Shown here piece after piece: positions 8,832-16,950 of a DNA stretch of 64,000 nt. The DNA comes from JBBQED01 sp038320345. Its GTDB lineage: Bacteria > Bacteroidota > Bacteroidia > AKYH767-A > OLB10. Position numbers and translations under genes: made by a program. Below the pieces are notes generated by a model. That model was given only the letters and a program-made list of their open reading frames with translations, ran no database searches and was not told the origin of the DNA. The stretch covers positions 1 through 64,000 of the forward strand of contig JBBQED010000004.1 in the NCBI GenBank assembly GCA_038320345.1. The letters are read 5' to 3'. Position 1 is the stretch's first letter; the number at the start of each line of letters is the position of its first letter.

Positions 8832-10208
8832 ATGGCCAAAACCAAAACCGTATTTTATTGTCAGTCATGCGGGGCTCAAGCTCCTAAATGGATTGGCAAA
8901 TGTCCAAGTTGTAATGAATGGAATACTTATGTGGAAGAAGTGGTACAGACTTCAGTAGAGCATAATAAATGGAAAACTGAAAAAGTAAAAGAGAGCAAGG
9001 CAAGTAAACCTCGTTTAATTACAGAAATCGATTTAGAGCAAAGTCCGCGGATTGTTTTGCCGGATGAAGAGTTAAACAGAGTATTAGGCGGAGGAATAGT
9101 TCCCGGCTCTTTAATTTTAGTTGGAGGTGAACCCGGAATAGGAAAGTCGACATTACTATTACAGTTAGCAGTAAATCTTGCCGGAAAAAGAATTCTCTAT
9201 ATCAGCGGTGAAGAAAGCGAACAACAAGTGAGGATGCGTGCCGAACGTATCGGAAAAATAAAGAGTGAATGTTATATCCTCACTGAGACTAGCACTCAAG
9301 CTATTTTCAAACAGATTGAACTACTAGAACCGGAGATAGTAATTGTAGATTCTATCCAAACTTTATTTTCAGCAGTTTATGAGAGTGCACCGGGAACAGT
9401 TTCGCAGATTCGTGGATGTGCTGGAGAGCTCTTGCGTTTCGCAAAAGAAACTGCTACTCCTGTATTACTCATCGGACATATTACCAAGGATGGAACCATT
9501 GCCGGCCCGAAAGTTTTAGAGCATATGGTTGATACCGTTTTGCAATTTGAAGGCGACCGTCATCATGTGTACCGGATTTTACGGGCTGCTAAAAATCGTT
9601 TTGGGTCTACTGCAGAACTGGGGATTTACGAAATGCAGGGAGCAGGGTTAGTGGAGGTGGCAAATCCTTCACAGTTATTACTTTCCCAAAGAGATTCGAA
9701 CCTTAGTGGCACGGCAGTAGCTTGTACACTTGAAGGTGTACGACCATTTTTAATTGAAACACAAGCACTGGTGAGTACTGCAGTTTATGGTACTCCGCAA
9801 CGAACAACTACAGGTTTTGATTTACGCAGATTGCATATGTTGTTAGCCGTATTAGAAAAACGATGTGGATTTCGATTAGCTGCGAAGGATGTATTTTTAA
9901 ATATTGCAGGAGGAATAAGAGTAGAAGATCCTGCTATTGATTTAGCAATTATTTGTTCTATTTTATCTTCCGCAGAAGACATTTCCATTGATCCCTTTTA
10001 TTGCTTCGCAGGTGAAGTAGGTTTAACAGGAGAAATTCGTCCGGTAAATAGAATAGAGCCCAGAATTAACGAAGCCGCAAGGCATGGATTTAAAAAATTA
10101 TTTGTGTCGAAATATAATTTACAAGGACTCACGATTAAGAAAGAAATGAATCTGGAAGTAATCGGAGTAGGGAAAGTAGAAGAAGTATTTCAACATTTGT
10201 TCGGATGA
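8832..10208 (+). CDS. radA: DNA repair protein RadA
   Basis: RecA-like branch-migration ATPase of recombination and repair. The 458-residue protein has the N-terminal zinc finger (C10, C13, C24, C27), the Walker A GGEPGIGKST at about 98-107, the RadA-specific KNRFGST motif, and a C-terminal Lon-protease-like domain (about residues 280-458, with TGEIRPV and the GLTIKKE-type end). The start at 8832 gives the canonical MAKTKTVFYCQ N terminus; the ATG at 8811 lies inside the promoter box. The gene converges with the phospholipase D gene, with only five bases between the two stop codons. Confidence 0.97.
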   Translation: MAKTKTVFYCQSCGAQAPKWIGKCPSCNEWNTYVEEVVQTSVEHNKWKTEKVKESKASKPRLITEIDLEQSPRIVLPDEELNRVLGGGIVPGSLILVGGEPGIGKSTLLLQLAVNLAGKRILYISGEESEQQVRMRAERIGKIKSECYILTETSTQAIFKQIELLEPEIVIVDSIQTLFSAVYESAPGTVSQIRGCAGELLRFAKETATPVLLIGHITKDGTIAGPKVLEHMVDTVLQFEGDRHHVYRILRAAKNRFGSTAELGIYEMQGAGLVEVANPSQLLLSQRDSNLSGTAVACTLEGVRPFLIETQALVSTAVYGTPQRTTTGFDLRRLHMLLAVLEKRCGFRLAAKDVFLNIAGGIRVEDPAIDLAIICSILSSAEDISIDPFYCFAGEVGLTGEIRPVNRIEPRINEAARHGFKKLFVSKYNLQGLTIKKEMNLEVIGVGKVEEVFQHLFG

Positions 10209-10213
10209 ACAAA

Positions 10214-11419
10214 TTAGCTAGGCATCTTTCTAAATCTTCTTCTTTCTTTGCTATTTCCCTCCTTACTATTCAACACAAATAATAATCGTTGAGAGGCACT
10301 GACAATCCGAAACGAAAGCCAATTCTTAAAACGGGTCCACGTATTCAGTTCTTTTCTAAAATTCTCTAATGTTACTTCAATGCACTGATCCGCCATTACG
10401 CTGATGAGTTCATGTGCAAATTTTTCAGAAAAATCAAGATTTAGGATTTCAATATTTAATTCTACGCTGATAAATTCACTCAGATGATTTAAATTATGAG
10501 ATCCAATACTAGACCATTCCCGATCCACGACACAAACTTTAGCATGAAGAACGGATTCATTGTATTCAAAAATTTTTACGCCTTCTTGCAATAATTTCTC
10601 ATAGAGGTAATTCATTGCCCCTTTGATAAAAGGCACGTCACTATTTCTCGAAAGTACAATCTTTACATCACGTTTTCGAGAGGCTGAATAAAGAAGAATA
10701 CTAAGGAGTCGACGTGTAGGGATAAAATAGCTTGCTACTATCAAAATTTCCTTTTGTGCAGCATCCAGCATTTGTTTATAAGCAGAGGAAATCTGATTCA
10801 AGCGACGAAACCAATCATTCTGACTAACTCTTAGTTGTACTCCTGTATTTGATTCAACCTCCAATTTAACATTTGCATTGGTATATTTCCTGAATCTACG
10901 TTTCCATATTTTTTGACATATAAGATTCAACTCCGCACAAGCAGGTCCTTCTATTTCGACTGCATAATCAAACCAAGCTTTTTGTTTTTCATCACCTCTG
11001 TATTTATCGGCGATATTGATTCCTCCCACAATAGCTTTTTGGGCATCCGCAACACAAACTTTTTGATGTAATCTTCTACCTGCTTGCGTAATTCCTGGAA
11101 ATGGAAGTGGGGAGAAGTAGCGGAAATAAACATTACCAGATTTTAGATTTGCTATGAACTCTTTGGATAGATCCTTTGCTCCAAATCCATCCACCATCAA
11201 AAAAACATTCACACCACGTTTAGCAGCAGCTAATAATGCACGTGCAATTTTACGACCTGTGGTATCTTCCTCGAAAATATACACCTGCAAATGTAGTACA
11301 TTTTTTGCCGAGTCAATTAATTTCACGAGCGCATCAAAATAATTCTCTCCGCTATGTAAGAGCTTAACTTGATGTCCTGATATGTAAGGTTTCTTCGACA
11401 AAAAAAAATTGTTTTTCAC
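10214..11419 (-). CDS. Phospholipase D-family protein, ClsB-like cardiolipin synthase
   Basis: A 401-residue enzyme with two complete HxKx4D catalytic motifs: LHQKVCVAD (H118, K120, D125) and LHAKVCVVD (H292, K294, D299), each followed by the usual GG/GSHN element. There is no N-terminal membrane anchor, so it resembles ClsB/YbhO-type cardiolipin synthases more than ClsA. The start is a GTG (11417-11419) that overlaps the TGA of murF-alr as GTGA, so translation is probably coupled. The C terminus is basic, which would suit peripheral membrane binding. A different phosphatidyl-transfer role is possible. Confidence 0.82.
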   Translation of the reverse strand: MKNNFFLSKKPYISGHQVKLLHSGENYFDALVKLIDSAKNVLHLQVYIFEEDTTGRKIARALLAAAKRGVNVFLMVDGFGAKDLSKEFIANLKSGNVYFRYFSPLPFPGITQAGRRLHQKVCVADAQKAIVGGINIADKYRGDEKQKAWFDYAVEIEGPACAELNLICQKIWKRRFRKYTNANVKLEVESNTGVQLRVSQNDWFRRLNQISSAYKQMLDAAQKEILIVASYFIPTRRLLSILLYSASRKRDVKIVLSRNSDVPFIKGAMNYLYEKLLQEGVKIFEYNESVLHAKVCVVDREWSSIGSHNLNHLSEFISVELNIEILNLDFSEKFAHELISVMADQCIEVTLENFRKELNTWTRFKNWLSFRIVSASQRLLFVLNSKEGNSKERRRFRKMPS

Positions 11420-13911
11420 TCATGAAAGTAAACTCGCTTAACCCTTTCTGAAATACTCGTCAACACTTCATAGGGTATAGTTTCCATTTGTTTGGCAAGA
11501 TCCAAAATAGTGTACTCTTGACCAAACACCACAACTTCAGTGGACTCCCGCGCTGGGATTCCCGAAATATCAATCATAGTCATGTCCATACAGATGCTCC
11601 CAACAGTTGGAGCATACTGACCCATCACCAACATTTTACCCACTCCATTTCCAAGTCGTCTACTTAAACCATCGGCATAACCAATTCCGATAGTAGCAAG
11701 CGTCATGTCTTTATGCGCAACGCCGCGACGACTATACCCAATTGTTTCCCCTAATTTCACTTGTCGGACTTGAGAAATAGTAGTCTTCAATGTAGAAACC
11801 ATCTGCAACTGACGCTGCTCATTAGGAGTTGCAGCAATTCCATGCAAACCAATTCCTAATCGCACCATTTCAAACTGCGCTTCGGGGAATCTGAGGATCC
11901 CAGAAGAATTGAGAATATGACGCGTAATAGGATAATTAAAATGAGACTGAACGATATCACTCATTTTAGTAAACAATGCAATTTGTTCTTTAGAAAAAGT
12001 ATCATGCACAGATTCATCACTAGCAACAAGATGTGAAAATACAGAAGCAATGCGGAGGTGGCGACTATTTTTTAGTCGAATAATTAATTCGTTCAACTCC
12101 GACTCTTCGAAGCCCAGCCGTTTCATGCCAGTATCGAATTCAAGGTGAATCGGGAATTTAAGCGTAGAAGCATCTTGAGAACGACGACGTAGTGCTTCTG
12201 TGAAATGATTCAAAACTTTGAAACTATAAATCTCTGGTTCGAGTTTATAATTAATCATTGCATCAAAACTTTGCTCCTCAGGATTCATCACCATAATCGG
12301 TAAAGTGATTCCAGTTTTTCTGAGTTCTACGCCTTCATCTGCATAAGCCACTGCAAGATAATCTACTCGATGAAACTGAAGAATATTAGCAATCTCAAAA
12401 CTTCCACTACCATAAGAGAATGCTTTAACCATCACCATGAGTTTAGTTTCAGCTTTCAATCTTGATCGAAATAAATTCAGGTTATGGACTACAGCATTGA
12501 GGTTAATTTCAAGAACTGTTTCATGCGCTTTCTGCTGGAGTGCTTTACTAATCCGCTCGAAGCCATAAGAACGAGCGCCTTTAATAAGCACGGTCTCATT
12601 ACCGAAATCGGAATAATTCATCTCCCGAAGAAAATCATCGGTACTTGCATAAAACTTCTTTTCCAAATTGAAAAGATCTTTCTGATGCTCGATAGCAGGA
12701 CCAATTCCGATCAAACGATTAATTTGCTTCTGACGAATGAGCGATTCTACTTCTTCGTACAATAATTTTTCCGCTCGCCCACTCTGTAAAATATCACTTA
12801 ATATCACTGTTTTACGTTTGTGCTGTTTCTGCTGATTCATGAAATCAAGAGCGATCGTCAGCGATCCGATATCCGAATTATAGGAATCATTGATAATCGA
12901 ACAATTATTAATTCCTTCCTTCATCTCCAATCGCATAGCTACTGGACTTAGCAATTCCATTCGTTGAGCAATGACTTCAGGTTGAATCTCCAGAAACAAC
13001 ATAAGTGCCCAGCAATGAATCGCATTTTCCACGGAAGCTTCATCAGTAAAGGGAATGCGGATACTTAGAAATTCATTTTTATATATTCCTTGAATTTCTG
13101 TTTCATGTTCTTGACGTGCAATCCTTCCGATCTGCAAATCTGCTTTCATTTTCCTCGACCAAGTAAATGTAGTGAGGTAATCAGGCAACACTCCTGGCTG
13201 TGAAATCTGCTCTTGAATACTCAGGTAATCACGGCAATAAATTAATTTATTACAATGTGAAAAAAGTTGTAACTTCTCTAGAATTTTTTCTGTAAGTCCA
13301 ATAAAATTTTCATCGTGAGCGACGCCAATATTTGTAAAAATACCTATGGTTGGAAGAATTATTTTCTCCAGATGTTCCATCTCTCCGGGCATCGAAATTC
13401 CGGCTTCAAAAATTCCAAGATTATGTTCTGTTGCAATCTGCCAAACGGATAAGGGAACACCGATTTGGGAATTATAACTTTTAGGACTACGGACAATATG
13501 ATAATCTTCTCTTAAGAGTTGATATAACCATTCTTTGGTAATTGTTTTTCCGTTACTACCAGTTACACCAATCACAGGAATTTTAAACTGCTGACGATGC
13601 CATGCCGCAAGTTGTTGCAGAGCGAGCAGCGGATGATCTACCACTAGAAAATTAACTTGACTATCGGTAGGAATAATTTCACTTCTACTGATGACGAAAT
13701 TCTTCACCCCAGAATCAATCAAATCAGGAATAAAATCATGACCATCACGACGATCACCTTTGATCGCAAAAAATAGCGATTGTGTGGGATTAACCACCTT
13801 TCGACTATCCGTAATCAAATCAGAGATACCGGCATTTTCCGGATCAAATTGATTCAGTACTGCCCGAATAATTGTAGCAACCTGCTGAATAGAATAAACC
13901 GGGTGTGACAT
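11416..13911 (-). CDS. murF-alr: Bifunctional MurF ligase / alanine racemase
   Basis: A fused peptidoglycan enzyme of 831 residues. The first half (about 1-462) is the Mur ligase that adds D-Ala-D-Ala to UDP-MurNAc-tripeptide. It has the ATP loop GVTGSNGKT (115-123), the conserved NDSYN near 341-345, and a C-terminal Mur ligase domain ending near IKGARSYGFERI. The second half (about 464-831) is a PLP-dependent alanine racemase with the PLP lysine in MVKAFSYGSG (K496) and the ICMDMTMID strand near the second active site. The fusion is a known Bacteroidota arrangement and places D-Ala supply next to its use. tdk lies 16 bp upstream and the phospholipase D gene overlaps the 3' end by four bases. 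Confidence 0.95.
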   Translation of the reverse strand: MSHPVYSIQQVATIIRAVLNQFDPENAGISDLITDSRKVVNPTQSLFFAIKGDRRDGHDFIPDLIDSGVKNFVISRSEIIPTDSQVNFLVVDHPLLALQQLAAWHRQQFKIPVIGVTGSNGKTITKEWLYQLLREDYHIVRSPKSYNSQIGVPLSVWQIATEHNLGIFEAGISMPGEMEHLEKIILPTIGIFTNIGVAHDENFIGLTEKILEKLQLFSHCNKLIYCRDYLSIQEQISQPGVLPDYLTTFTWSRKMKADLQIGRIARQEHETEIQGIYKNEFLSIRIPFTDEASVENAIHCWALMLFLEIQPEVIAQRMELLSPVAMRLEMKEGINNCSIINDSYNSDIGSLTIALDFMNQQKQHKRKTVILSDILQSGRAEKLLYEEVESLIRQKQINRLIGIGPAIEHQKDLFNLEKKFYASTDDFLREMNYSDFGNETVLIKGARSYGFERISKALQQKAHETVLEINLNAVVHNLNLFRSRLKAETKLMVMVKAFSYGSGSFEIANILQFHRVDYLAVAYADEGVELRKTGITLPIMVMNPEEQSFDAMINYKLEPEIYSFKVLNHFTEALRRRSQDASTLKFPIHLEFDTGMKRLGFEESELNELIIRLKNSRHLRIASVFSHLVASDESVHDTFSKEQIALFTKMSDIVQSHFNYPITRHILNSSGILRFPEAQFEMVRLGIGLHGIAATPNEQRQLQMVSTLKTTISQVRQVKLGETIGYSRRGVAHKDMTLATIGIGYADGLSRRLGNGVGKMLVMGQYAPTVGSICMDMTMIDISGIPARESTEVVVFGQEYTILDLAKQMETIPYEVLTSISERVKRVYFHE

Positions 13912-13927
13912 AATTTCTACACGCTAA

Positions 13928-14530
13928 TCAGACCGTAGGAGTTAGGGAAGTATTCAAATGCATTTCTCTCACGAAACAAGATCTACAGAGCGGGATATAG
14001 CTTTCTTTTTCTCCCAATAATACGAGAGAGTCATCAGGAACTGTACGGAAAGAATGAGTTGCCAGATCACCACAATGCATACAGATAGCATGTACTTTAC
14101 TAATATAATCAGCAATCGCTAAAAGCACTGGCATAGGTCCAAAAGGTTTTCCCATGTAATCCATATCGAGACCTGCAACAATAACACGTGTGCCACTATT
14201 AGCTAATTTCTCACAAACATACGGTAACTGGTCGTCAAAAAACTGAGCTTCATCAATACCGATGACATCGACCTCATGACCTAATAATAAAATATTTGAA
14301 GATGATGGAACAGGAGTACTCTGAATATAATTGGAATCGTGAGAAACAATATTCACTTCATCATAACGACGTTCGATGGCAGGCTTAAAAATTTCCACCT
14401 GTTGCTTTGCGATTTTTGCCCGCTTTAGTCGACGAATCAATTCTTCCGTTTTACCGGAGAACATACTACCTGTAACGACTTCAATCCAGCCCTTACGTGG
14501 ACTATGCTTTTTTGTTTGCTCAAGAAACAT
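13928..14530 (-). CDS. tdk: Thymidine kinase
   Basis: Type II thymidine kinase of the dTTP salvage pathway, 200 residues. It shows the P-loop VTGSMFSGKT (about 19-28), the IDEAQFF Walker B element, the lasso region after MGKPFGPM, and zinc ligands in MHCGDLATHSFR and the C-terminal CRSC. The start at 14530 gives a short basic leader before the P-loop strand, as in related proteins. It is the first gene of a probable tdk / murF-alr / phospholipase D operon. No clear -7 box was found upstream. Confidence 0.96.
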   Translation of the reverse strand: MFLEQTKKHSPRKGWIEVVTGSMFSGKTEELIRRLKRAKIAKQQVEIFKPAIERRYDEVNIVSHDSNYIQSTPVPSSSNILLLGHEVDVIGIDEAQFFDDQLPYVCEKLANSGTRVIVAGLDMDYMGKPFGPMPVLLAIADYISKVHAICMHCGDLATHSFRTVPDDSLVLLGEKESYIPLCRSCFVREMHLNTSLTPTV

Positions 14531-14600
14531 GGTAACGATTGTTAATGCTATAAAAATATTAAAGATCGCTTAACATTCGTCATCTTGTTAATAAACGAAA

Positions 14601-14625
14601 TAGGGCGCCTTATTCAGGCGCCCTA
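14601..14625 (-). terminator. Hairpin terminator after the HmuY-like operon
   Basis: A perfect 10-bp stem (TAGGGCGCCT / AGGCGCCCTA) with a 5-base loop. On the minus strand it is followed by TTTCGTTT. It lies just after the stop codon of the T9SS HmuY-like gene and upstream of tdk. Confidence 0.8.
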
Positions 14626-14633
14626 TAAATTAT

Positions 14634-15899
14634 TTATTGGATTACTATCCTACTGACCTGCCGTTCATTACCTTGAGTAACGACTACTTGATACAAGCCT
14701 GGCAATAAATATTGCAGATTCATATCCACAGCCTGAACACCACTATTCAACTGAATGGTTTGTGTTTCAAACTGACGACCTGAAACATCACAGATCATTA
14801 ATACTGCTTTTCCAGCTGCTTTTGCATCCAGCATTAAGCGAGCATTTGAGCTAGCGGGATTCGGGAATATTCCCAATCCTGTAATCATACCTGTTTCACT
14901 GATTCCTGTTGGAGTTGCAGGTTCTTGATCGAAGTAAAAATTTCCATCAGCCGAACCACCGAATCCTGTAAATATGATTTTCCAATAGTTGCCTTGACGA
15001 TCACGAAGGAAATAACAAGTAGAATCGGCGATGGTCCAAACATTCGTATTGAAATCATAAGCTTTCCAATCATATCCGATTTTATTAATTTCTTCACCGA
15101 AGATCTGCCCAGTATTTGTGGTACTCGCAACATCTACCGGATAAGCTTTTGCAGCACTAACGCTATCATTACTTAAAACACCAGTAACTTTATAAATGAA
15201 TGGAGTTAAAGAAAGATACTGCTGAAGTGTTAAATCCCAAGTATTGTAAACGGGTTCGCGATCAATCGTTGTATTGTTAGCGATGGATTGATAAACAAAA
15301 AATTTACCTTGATACGTTGATTTATTAATATAACTAGAAATCTCATTAGCACCATCTAAATCTGCCCAACGGAAAGTATAAATCCCTCCAGCCAGTGATT
15401 CCAGCCACAATTTTTTATAATCACCATTATTTAGTTTCAGAAAATAAATTGAGTCGCCAGTAATTGCATGGGTATTGAAATCATACAAACCCCAACCGAG
15501 ATCAAATGCATTTGCAGTGTCATTCGTTCTGTTGAATGCACCAAAATCCCATGAGATATCAGAATTAAATAATTCATAAGATGGATCGCTGATGATTCCA
15601 GTTGTATCGTAAGATGTCATTGTGCTCCATTGGCTGATATCTTTATTAGCACGATAGAGATGCACATTATTCTTAGAGTTAATTAGAATAGACGCAGCAA
15701 ATCCACGTAGTTGAAATCCTAGATCCCAATCGGTATTAGAAACAGAACTCAGCACTCCGTTATTCATGCTGTAGAATGTTTGATTCGTGTAACCTGTAGA
15801 GATACTAACAGTTTGACTCGTCATTTGTCCAAAACCGTTCAGTGTAAACATCACTGCTGCTACTAAGAGCAATTTCTTAAGAGTAAAGATTGATTTCAT
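14634..15899 (-). CDS. Two-lobed HmuY-like protein with T9SS sorting tail
   Basis: A 421-residue exported protein with a signal peptide ending near GFGQ. Two similar lobes follow. The first runs about 35-195 (DWDLGF, then GWGLYDFNTHAI and GDYKKLWLES). The second runs about 210-330 (NTWDLTLQQY, then YDWKAYDFNTNVW and GNYWKIIFTGF). Each lobe has the WDLxF ... YDFN ... G.Y.KI order seen in the HmuY family of haem-binding proteins. Residues ~340-421 (LGIFPNPASSN... to QVSRIVIQ) form a type A T9SS sorting domain. It is the last gene after a TonB-dependent receptor and an HmuY-like lipoprotein. A hemophore role is inferred; haem-ligand histidines were not identified. Confidence 0.7.
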   Translation of the reverse strand: MKSIFTLKKLLLVAAVMFTLNGFGQMTSQTVSISTGYTNQTFYSMNNGVLSSVSNTDWDLGFQLRGFAASILINSKNNVHLYRANKDISQWSTMTSYDTTGIISDPSYELFNSDISWDFGAFNRTNDTANAFDLGWGLYDFNTHAITGDSIYFLKLNNGDYKKLWLESLAGGIYTFRWADLDGANEISSYINKSTYQGKFFVYQSIANNTTIDREPVYNTWDLTLQQYLSLTPFIYKVTGVLSNDSVSAAKAYPVDVASTTNTGQIFGEEINKIGYDWKAYDFNTNVWTIADSTCYFLRDRQGNYWKIIFTGFGGSADGNFYFDQEPATPTGISETGMITGLGIFPNPASSNARLMLDAKAAGKAVLMICDVSGRQFETQTIQLNSGVQAVDMNLQYLLPGLYQVVVTQGNERQVSRIVIQ

Positions 15900-15930
15900 T
15901 ATAATTTATATTATTTGTAATTTAATTTTG

Positions 15931-16950
15931 CTAGATGCGCTGATACTCGAATGTGATGGTGCCTTTAAACCCTTGCTGATCATAGAAATCGAGCATGCGG
16001 ATTTTATAATAAAGACCATCTTTATCTTTAATGATATAATACTGATCAGGCCGAATGTAATACCTGCTATTATTGAAGTCATAATACTTCCAATCGAAAC
16101 CAATGACGGCAGCATCATTACTGAAATTATAATTACTGACATTCGCATACTTCAGAGTATCAAAAACTTCATAATTCGGCAAGGAATCTTTTTTCAGCAT
16201 GGATCCGCTGGTATTATTCCATACATTCAAAATTGCGCCATTAACAGAGTAATATCGGAAGGGAGATCCAATTGGTTCTTCAAAATAAATATGCGTGTAC
16301 TTTGTAAATAACAGATCCCAATCATTTTTTGCTGGGCCCTGATTTACCATTTGTCCACCACTATCAAAACTAAAATACATCAACGAATAATCATGATTTT
16401 TAGGAATGGTAAAATCAGCAAGTTCAGAATTATCATATTTAGAATAACGAATATGATACGAAGAATCATCTACACTAACAATCTGAATTTTTCTGAATCG
16501 ATTTGCTCCAGTAAAATCATAACGACCACGATCAACAACAAAAACTTCACTCCCTCCATTTATTAGCGATGCATTATTCCACCACGTACGGAAGGCGGAA
16601 CTGTCGGGATGATAATGCTCTTGATCAACTGCCCATTCTTTTCCGGTAGAGTCTGCTGTAAGCATATCCGATGAATGAGTATTCGCTACAAACATCAGTT
16701 TGCCATCGTTCACGTATAATCTTATTCCACTTTCTGAAGCTTCAAAAGCAAGGTCATAAGGACGATAAGGACGAGTTACTGCAGTTCCTTGAGAGAGACT
16801 TACATAAATCTGATTATCATAATTAGGGCCCATCACCACCGTCATTTGCTTTACATTACCAGGAGGTGGCAACACCACTGCCGTGTCTTCCTTTTGACAG
16901 GAAATCAATGCTAATGAAAGTGCAATAAAGAAGAAATAAATATTTTTCAT
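15931..16950 (-). CDS. HmuY-like lipoprotein
   Basis: A 339-residue predicted lipoprotein. The lipobox is LISC, with the cysteine near residue 18. The mature part has two HmuY-like halves: YDLAFEASESGIRLYV near residue 70, and DWDLLFTKYTHIYF followed by DWKYYDFNNSRYYI and GLYYKIRMLDFYD toward the C terminus. HmuY proteins capture haem at the cell surface and pass it to a TonB-dependent receptor. Here the ATG overlaps the receptor's TGA by one base (TGATG), which indicates coupled translation. The T9SS HmuY-like gene follows after 31 bp. Haem as the ligand is inference from family and context. Confidence 0.72.
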   Translation of the reverse strand: MKNIYFFFIALSLALISCQKEDTAVVLPPPGNVKQMTVVMGPNYDNQIYVSLSQGTAVTRPYRPYDLAFEASESGIRLYVNDGKLMFVANTHSSDMLTADSTGKEWAVDQEHYHPDSSAFRTWWNNASLINGGSEVFVVDRGRYDFTGANRFRKIQIVSVDDSSYHIRYSKYDNSELADFTIPKNHDYSLMYFSFDSGGQMVNQGPAKNDWDLLFTKYTHIYFEEPIGSPFRYYSVNGAILNVWNNTSGSMLKKDSLPNYEVFDTLKYANVSNYNFSNDAAVIGFDWKYYDFNNSRYYIRPDQYYIIKDKDGLYYKIRMLDFYDQQGFKGTITFEYQRI

